From contig CAWKIA010000018.1 in the NCBI GenBank assembly GCA_963849635.1, forward strand, positions 496,001-560,000: a stretch of 64,000 nt of DNA, in the 5' to 3' direction. Of the stretch, positions 58,063 to 64,000 are shown piece after piece. The notes beneath the pieces are model-generated. The model saw only the letters and a list, made by a program, of their open reading frames with translations. It was not told the DNA's origin and made no database searches. The translations under genes were made by a program, and so were the position numbers. Every line of letters begins with the position of its first letter. Position 1 is the stretch's first letter. The DNA is from CAVRUD01 sp963849635 (GTDB lineage Bacteria > Chloroflexota > Chloroflexia > Thermomicrobiales > UBA6265).

Positions 58063-59238
58063 ATGACGCCGAGCAGCGATATTCCGATGGGCCCAACTGG
58101 CGTCGCTGTACTTGGATCTACCGGATCCGTCGGTACGCAGGCTCTGGACGTCATTGCCCACCATGCCGATCGGTTTCGGATCGTGGCTCTCGCCGCCGGC
58201 GGAAACACCGATCTGCTCAACCAGCAAATAATGCGGTTCAATCCAGATCTGGTTGCCTGCGAGCGTGAAACCTCCTTCGGGAAAATCAGCCATAACAGGG
58301 TCATGTACGGTCTCGAGGGGCTCGTAGCAGCGGCGACGCACGCTGGCGCGGAGATCGTCGTCATCGCAACCTCTGGCCACGCCGCGATTATCCCGACGTA
58401 CAAGGCCATTTCAGCCGGCAAGACGATCGCACTCGCAAACAAAGAGGTGATCGTGTGTGCCGGCGAACTGGTCATGCCCCATGCCGCAACGAAGGCCGTC
58501 CAGATCCGGCCTGTTGACAGCGAACACAGCGCAATCTGGCAAAGCCTGGGGCGGTCCTCGATTCGCGAGGTCGATCGCCTCATCGTAACGGCGTCGGGTG
58601 GCCCGTTCCGGCTCACTCCTCAAAGCGATTTGCGCAATGTGACCGTAGCTGACGCCCTGGCACACCCGACCTGGTCGATGGGTGGAAAGATCACGATCGA
58701 CTCGGCCACGCTGATGAATAAGGGGCTGGAAGTTATCGAAGCGCGTTGGCTGTTCGACATTCCATTTGAGCGAATTGAAGTCGTCGTTCACCCGGAAAGT
58801 ATTATTCACTCGCTCGTCGAATTCGTGGACGGCAGCCAAATCGCACAATTGAGTCTGCCCGATATGCGCTTGCCAATCCAATACGCGCTGACGTTTCCCG
58901 AACACGCCCCGAGTCCGTGTCGCCGATTATCTCTCGCCGATATCGGCGCTCTGCACTTTGCAGAACCGGACACGGAGCGCTTTCCGGCTCTTGACCTGGC
59001 CCGAGAGGCCGGCATGACCGGCTCAACCTACCCGACGGTACTCAGCGCAGCCGACGATATCGCGGTTGAGGCATTTCGCAAGGGGATATTGCGGTTCCCC
59101 CAGATCGTCGAGACGGTCCAACGGACTGTCGATGCTCACCACGCCGACGGTCCGCTCTCGTTCGAGTCGATTGCGGCGGCAGACGACTGGGCGCGGCGCG
59201 AAGCTGGGGCGGTAATTACGGCGATCTCCAGATCCTAG
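58063..59238 (+). CDS. dxr: 1-deoxy-D-xylulose 5-phosphate reductoisomerase
   Basis: Dxr is the second enzyme of the MEP route, which supplies IPP for uppS. ATG 58063 is behind GAGAGG; ATG 58006, within cdsA, would add 19 residues. NADPH binding is at GVAVLGSTGSVGTQALDVIA and AAGGNTDLLNQQIM. Others are VVIATSGHAAIIPTYKAISA, LANKEVIVCAGELVM, the metal/substrate motifs PVDSEHSAIWQSL and VTASGGPFRLTPQSD, and HPTWSMGGKITIDSATLMNK, then GLEVIEARWLFDIPFERIEV. About 391 residues, complete. Its stop codon shares CTAG with the stop of convergent comF. Confidence 0.93.
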   Translation: MTPSSDIPMGPTGVAVLGSTGSVGTQALDVIAHHADRFRIVALAAGGNTDLLNQQIMRFNPDLVACERETSFGKISHNRVMYGLEGLVAAATHAGAEIVVIATSGHAAIIPTYKAISAGKTIALANKEVIVCAGELVMPHAATKAVQIRPVDSEHSAIWQSLGRSSIREVDRLIVTASGGPFRLTPQSDLRNVTVADALAHPTWSMGGKITIDSATLMNKGLEVIEARWLFDIPFERIEVVVHPESIIHSLVEFVDGSQIAQLSLPDMRLPIQYALTFPEHAPSPCRRLSLADIGALHFAEPDTERFPALDLAREAGMTGSTYPTVLSAADDIAVEAFRKGILRFPQIVETVQRTVDAHHADGPLSFESIAAADDWARREAGAVITAISRS

Positions 59239-59922
59239 AGTTCTCGGGCCAGAGTCAAGCTCACCACGTCCGCGGCTCCATGCCGAATAAGCGCCTTCGC
59301 GCAGGCGCCTAACGTTGAACCGGTTGTACAGACGTCGTCGATCAAGGCCAACCGCTTCCCGGTTACGTCAACGCCTCGCAGCTGGACGAAAGGCATCGTT
59401 GACGTTCGCCGCTCGATCTACACCGCTTAGTCCAACCTGATGGGAAGTTGCCCTCGTCCGCTCAAGGGCATTCAGATGCTCGATGCCTGTAAGGATGTGA
59501 ACCCTGCGCGCGAGCAGCTCCGCCTGGTTGAAGCCCCGTTCCCGCAACCGACTCCGGTGAAGCGGGACGGGAACCACGCTGTCTACGATGCCCACCTCGG
59601 GCACGATTGTCGCCAGTTGGGTTCCCAGATGAACGTCGCGGGCGCGTTCATCGCCGTATTTGAAGGCGATGATGGCTGCCCGCAGCCAACCGCCGTATGC
59701 GCCAACGGAGCGGTGGGCGGCGAGTTCCGGTGCCAACTCTGGACAGCGACAGGTCGCCAGCCCGAACGGGATGCCGCAGCGATGGCACATCGGCGAAACA
59801 AATCGGGTCGTGGTCGCAAGGCAGTCTTCGCACACCCAGACACCGCGCCGGCGACAAGAGGCGCACCGGGGAGGAAAGATGGTATCAAGCACTCCGGTAG
59901 CCAGGCGTGTGATTCTCGCCAT
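59235..59922 (-). CDS. comF: ComF-family phosphoribosyltransferase-like protein (one frameshift)
   Basis: One extra base at 59384-59385 cuts the visible frame at 59368. Without it the protein runs to TAG at 59235-59237, about 228 residues. The N-terminus has the zinc-finger-like DTIFPPRCASCRRRGVWVCE and CHRCGIPFGLATCRCPELAP (eight Cys). The PRTase part has VDSVVPVPLHRSRLRERGFN, then QAELLARRVHILTG and, past the shift, LALIDDVCTTGSTLGACAKA (the PRPP loop). ComF proteins take part in DNA uptake or handling of single-stranded DNA in competent bacteria; the substrate is unknown. Divergent from the polymerase gene by 32 bases. Confidence 0.87.
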
Positions 59923-59942
59923 GGTCGAAAAGCCTCGCGGGG

Positions 59943-59948
59943 TATACT
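59943..59948 (+). promoter_or_regulatory. Candidate -10 box of a leaderless polymerase transcript
   Basis: TATACT ends seven bases before the ATG of the DNA polymerase gene, so transcription would begin at or next to the start codon. No Shine-Dalgarno sequence lies between. A matching -35 is not evident. Confidence 0.5.
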
Positions 59949-59954
59949 CGAAAA

Positions 59955-62216
59955 ATGGTAGTTACTTCGCAGTCCGATGTTCAACCCAAAGGCGATCGGG
60001 GGGTGCTGTCGCCTGAGGTCCTGCTGTACGGTGCCGATCCGACCCCGCGCATCGTCGCGGTCGAACGAGCGGGAATCGATGCTGTTACCTTGTATTCTCG
60101 TGGTGAAGACGGGGTCATCACCGCCACCAGAGACCGACTTCGGCCCTGGTTGGTTGCAGATCGGGCAGAGCCCTGGGCCGCTCTGCGACGCGCTCCCGAG
60201 ATCGACACGCTTGCCGGCGATCACCCATTTCGGTACCTGATCCGATTCGCGTCGTGGCCAGATTACGTCGATGCCGAGCGCGCTGCGCGAGATGCCAAAG
60301 AGGCATACGTCCGCCTGCGCTCGCCGATTGAGCAATATCTTCTCATGAGTGGCCGGACCCTGTTCAAGGGCATGGTCTTTGAAGACCTGCGCCGCCTGCA
60401 GATCGACATCGAGACGACCGGTCTGGACTCCACAGCTCCCGATGCCGAGATCATCGGTATCGCGGTGCGTTCTTCGGGTGGCCAGGAGTGGTATCTCGGA
60501 CGCCTTCCTGGCGAGCCCGAGGCCAATCTCCTCCTCAAGTTGAACGAGCGGATCCAGGAGACTGATCCGGAGGTCATCGAGGGCCATAACATCTTCAATT
60601 TCGATGTTCCGTTTCTGATCGCGAGGGCGGAGCGCCTTGGCGTTGCACTCCGCTGGGGCCGTGACGGATCGCCGCCACGACTGGGTCAAGGAGTGCAACG
60701 GTTCAAGGTCGCCGCGCTGACCTTGCCCTTTACCCCTTGCTACGTGCACGGTCGACACGTGGTCGATACCTATCAGCAGATCCAGCGGTATGACACGGCG
60801 GGGCGTTTAGGTAGCTACGCCCTCAAGCGCGTGATGCGCGAGCTCGGCCTCGAGCGCGACGAGCGCGAGTTCATAGCCGGTGAGTTGATCTACGAGACAT
60901 GGCAGGACGCCGAGGGCCGGGCCCGCCTCGAAAAATACGCGCTCGACGACGTCCGTGATGTGGACGCGCTGGCACGGCTTTGCCTTCCGACAGAATTCTA
61001 TCAAGCTCAACTCGTGCCGCGGCCATTTCAGAATGTCGCGATCGGCGGACCTGGTGAAAAAATCAACGACATGATGCTGCGGGCCTATCTGCACGCGGGC
61101 CACAGCATTCCCAAAGCCCAGCAACCGCGCGACTATCCCGGCGGGCACGCCGAACTGCTCCGCGTCGGTGACTTCAGGCCGGTGGTCAAGTGCGATGTGG
61201 AAAGCCTATACCCATCGATCATGCTGGCCGAGCGGATCACCTCGAAAAGTGATGTGTTGAACGCATCCCTGCCGATGCTAGCCGACCTTACCAATCGCCG
61301 GCTCCACGCGAAGGCGCAGAGCCGGCGCACGACCGGTAACGAACAGGCAATGTGGGATGGCCTTCAGAGTAGCTTCAAAGTATTGATCAACTCCTTCTAC
61401 GGCTATCTTGGATACGGCGCGGGATTTCTCAATGACTACGATGCCGCCGAGCGGGTGACGCTGGCGGGCCAGGATATTATCAAACGCGTGGTAGACCGCT
61501 TACAGGACACCGGGTCAATCCCGATCGAAGTCGACACTGACGGTGTCTATTTCGTGCCGCCGAGCCACGTCAAGGCGGAGGCGGACGAAGTCGCCTACGT
61601 CCAGGAGATGGGGTCAACGCTACCGCCTGGGATCCGACTGGCCCACGATGGCAGTTATGCCGGCATGCTGTCGCTCAAGCTCAAGAACTACGCGTTGCTC
61701 GACCACGATGGTCGAATGATTCTCAAGGGGAGCTCGCTGCGCAGCAGGCGAATGGAGCGCTGCTTTCGCGACTTCCTGTCGTCAGCCGCCAAGACATTCT
61801 TGAGTGGAGATCGCGAAGTTGTCCGCGATCACTACTTCAATCTCGGCGAACGCATTCGCAACCGTGCCTTACGGATCGACTCGTTCATTCAGTGGGGGAT
61901 GTTGACTGAGCAGACGCTACGCGCCCAGCCGCGATTCAAGCGGCTCGAGGTACGTCTTGCCCACGACACCAAGACTGGCGATCGGATTGCGTATTACGAG
62001 CGTGAGGACGGGGAGCTGGCTCTGTTAGCGGAATACGCCAACGACGAGAGCATCCCCTACTTGCTCAAACGACTGCGTGACGTCGCAGATCGGTTCCGTC
62101 CGCTCTTCGCATCGGACTCAGAGTTCGAGGCATTTTTCCCGCAGCTTTCGACGCGCACAGATATGGAGGCGGCCCGGGCACAGGAGGCAGCCGCCCAGCT
62201 CAGTCTGTTCGGCTAG
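59955..62216 (+). CDS. Family-B DNA polymerase with proofreading exonuclease
   Basis: This 753-residue protein has both halves of a PolB. The 3'-5' exonuclease is intact: Exo I LQIDIETTGL (Asp151, Glu153), Exo II VIEGHNIFNFDVPF (Asp217) and Exo III EKYALDDVRDVDAL (Tyr328, Asp332). The polymerase has motif A VVKCDVESLYPSIM (Asp414), motif B KVLINSFYGYLGYG (Lys475) and motif C IEVDTDGVYF (Asp527, Asp529), where the usual DTDS is DTDG. The C-terminus is QLSLFG, a typical beta-clamp binding peptide. The likely role is DNA repair or damage-tolerant synthesis alongside PolC/DnaE. ATG 59955 lacks a ribosome binding site. Confidence 0.92.
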   Translation: MVVTSQSDVQPKGDRGVLSPEVLLYGADPTPRIVAVERAGIDAVTLYSRGEDGVITATRDRLRPWLVADRAEPWAALRRAPEIDTLAGDHPFRYLIRFASWPDYVDAERAARDAKEAYVRLRSPIEQYLLMSGRTLFKGMVFEDLRRLQIDIETTGLDSTAPDAEIIGIAVRSSGGQEWYLGRLPGEPEANLLLKLNERIQETDPEVIEGHNIFNFDVPFLIARAERLGVALRWGRDGSPPRLGQGVQRFKVAALTLPFTPCYVHGRHVVDTYQQIQRYDTAGRLGSYALKRVMRELGLERDEREFIAGELIYETWQDAEGRARLEKYALDDVRDVDALARLCLPTEFYQAQLVPRPFQNVAIGGPGEKINDMMLRAYLHAGHSIPKAQQPRDYPGGHAELLRVGDFRPVVKCDVESLYPSIMLAERITSKSDVLNASLPMLADLTNRRLHAKAQSRRTTGNEQAMWDGLQSSFKVLINSFYGYLGYGAGFLNDYDAAERVTLAGQDIIKRVVDRLQDTGSIPIEVDTDGVYFVPPSHVKAEADEVAYVQEMGSTLPPGIRLAHDGSYAGMLSLKLKNYALLDHDGRMILKGSSLRSRRMERCFRDFLSSAAKTFLSGDREVVRDHYFNLGERIRNRALRIDSFIQWGMLTEQTLRAQPRFKRLEVRLAHDTKTGDRIAYYEREDGELALLAEYANDESIPYLLKRLRDVADRFRPLFASDSEFEAFFPQLSTRTDMEAARAQEAAAQLSLFG

Positions 62217-62251
62217 GATTTCTTTCTCGACTTCAGGACAGAAAAATGCAA

Positions 62252-62285
62252 CGAGGCCATCCGATCAATCGGATGGCCTCGTTGG
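62252..62285 (-). terminator. Terminator of the rRNA operon, also next to the polymerase gene end
   Basis: Arms AACGAGGCCATCCGA and TCGGATGGCCTCGTT pair over 15 bases around TCAA. Read on the minus strand, GCATTTTTCTG follows, a proper T-run, so it ends the rRNA-tRNA transcript six bases after the tRNA. It may also stop polymerase-gene transcription from the other side. Confidence 0.85.
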
Positions 62286-62291
62286 CAATTG

Positions 62292-62366
62292 GTAGCGGGG
62301 GGGGGATTCGAACCCCCGACCTTTGGGTTATGAGCCCAACGAGCTGCCGCTGCTCCACCCCGCGGC
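62292..62366 (-). tRNA. Initiator tRNA-fMet (CAT)
   Basis: On the minus strand the 75-base sequence starts CGCGGGGTGGAGCAGC and ends with an encoded CCA. The anticodon loop reads CTCATAA, giving CAU. Two initiator features are visible: position 1 (C) faces U72, an unpaired end, and the anticodon stem has three consecutive G:C pairs (GGG/CCC). The T arm GGGGGTTCGAATCCCCC is perfect. It follows the 5S gene and ends the rRNA transcript. Confidence 0.92.
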
Positions 62367-62444
62367 GGACGGGCACGGCCGTCCTGGTTCGTTCGTCGTT
62401 CTCGCTGCCCTTGGTCCCTCGGGTGTGTGTCTCCCGGGGGTCGG

Positions 62445-62570
62445 GGGCGCCCGCGGCGGCCTCGCCTCCCGTGGGGTCGCCCCCACAGTACTCTCCGGCG
62501 CTGCACTGGGTCACGACCGGGTTCGGGATGGGACCGGGTGGGGCCAGCGCGCTCTCGGCCACGGGCGCCC
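62445..62570 (-). rRNA. rrf: 5S ribosomal RNA
   Basis: The minus strand shows the conserved 5S core CACCCGGTCCCATCCCGAAC, then CCGGTCGTGA and GTACTGTGGGGGCGACCCCA. The ends GGGCGCCCG and CGGGCGCCC pair as helix I; the exact ends are uncertain by a few bases. It lies between 23S and the tRNA. Confidence 0.9.
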
Positions 62571-62794
62571 CCGACCCCCCGCACGGGGGACCGGCGGCGC
62601 AGCGCGTCTCGCGCGTCACGTCGTCGTTGTTGCTGCCTGGGAGCGCTCCGGCGGAGGGACTGATCCCCCCCCCGGCCGCGCGCCCGCCCCGGTCTCGTCT
62701 CCGGCGGCCTGGACAGTGCGGCGGCAGTCAGCCTGGTGTGTGTGGTCGGTGGGTTGGTGGAGGGATCTGTGGGCATCGAGGCGCGGTCCCGGTT
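62571..62794. other. Internal spacer between 23S and 5S rRNA
   Basis: About 220 bases of very GC-rich sequence with no tRNA or open gene. Several open frames over this and the rRNA genes are artefacts. RNA processing signals are probably here, but I cannot define them. Confidence 0.5.

Positions 62795-64000
<1,206 letters not shown>

Overview
The window looks like chromosomal DNA of a high-GC, single-membrane bacterium of the Chloroflexota, most likely near Thermomicrobia/Sphaerobacter. This is inference from gene content and protein flavour: a family-B DNA polymerase in a bacterial setting, an MglA-like GTPase, WYL and LuxR-type regulators, a MoaD-MoaE fusion, an LPXTG-type surface protein, and conserved housekeeping clusters. 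No phage, plasmid, IS element or CRISPR array was seen. Most of the window is core genome.

Layout. 1-5.5 kb: a partial hypothetical gene, a secreted protein, a large ATPase regulator with DNA-binding domains at both ends, and an exported cupredoxin-like protein. 5.8-13.3 kb: complete F-type ATP synthase operon (AtpZ/I-like, a, c, b, delta, alpha, gamma, beta, epsilon). 13.4-16.7 kb: murA and two glycosyltransferases. 16.9-18.5 kb: a YcaQ/AlkX-type DNA glycosylase and a small DUF2171-like protein. 18.7-22.9 kb: glycolate oxidase operon glcDEF. 22.8-28.9 kb, minus strand: a GAF histidine kinase, an S9 peptidase, an alpha-toroid protein and a WYL regulator. 28.9-32.5 kb: hflX, purM and an MglA-like GTPase. 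32.7-35.3 kb: a three-module sortase-type surface protein and a YihY/BrkB membrane protein. 35.3-39.5 kb, minus strand: rel, a PfkB sugar kinase and lgt. 39.8-44.7 kb: moeA, a double GNAT protein, a small orphan, moaD-moaE and a CPBP protease. 45-47.8 kb: an OmpR-type two-component pair. 47.7-52.7 kb, minus strand: a PAP2 phosphatase, then a formate-dehydrogenase-like molybdoenzyme, fdhD and an MqnA-like protein. 53-59.2 kb: rpsB-tsf-pyrH-frr-uppS-cdsA-dxr, with convergent comF. 60-62.2 kb: family-B DNA polymerase. 62.3-64 kb, minus strand: the end of an rRNA operon (23S partial, 5S, initiator tRNA).

The genes fit together in several ways. moeA, moaD-moaE and fdhD supply and activate the cofactor of the formate-dehydrogenase-like enzyme. 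uppS, cdsA, dxr, murA and lgt cover isoprenoid, phospholipid, wall and lipoprotein synthesis. The ATP synthase and GlcDEF belong to respiratory energy metabolism.

Two patterns cut across the window. Most spacers inside the atp operon carry short words repeated with a 7-bp period, each with a different word and several forming long hairpins; the same periodicity appears at the 5' end of the LuxR-type gene. Separately, 17 single-base frameshifts break 12 otherwise intact genes, including atpA, rpsB, rel and uppS. These are most simply explained as uncorrected sequence errors, so each of those genes is annotated here as one CDS.
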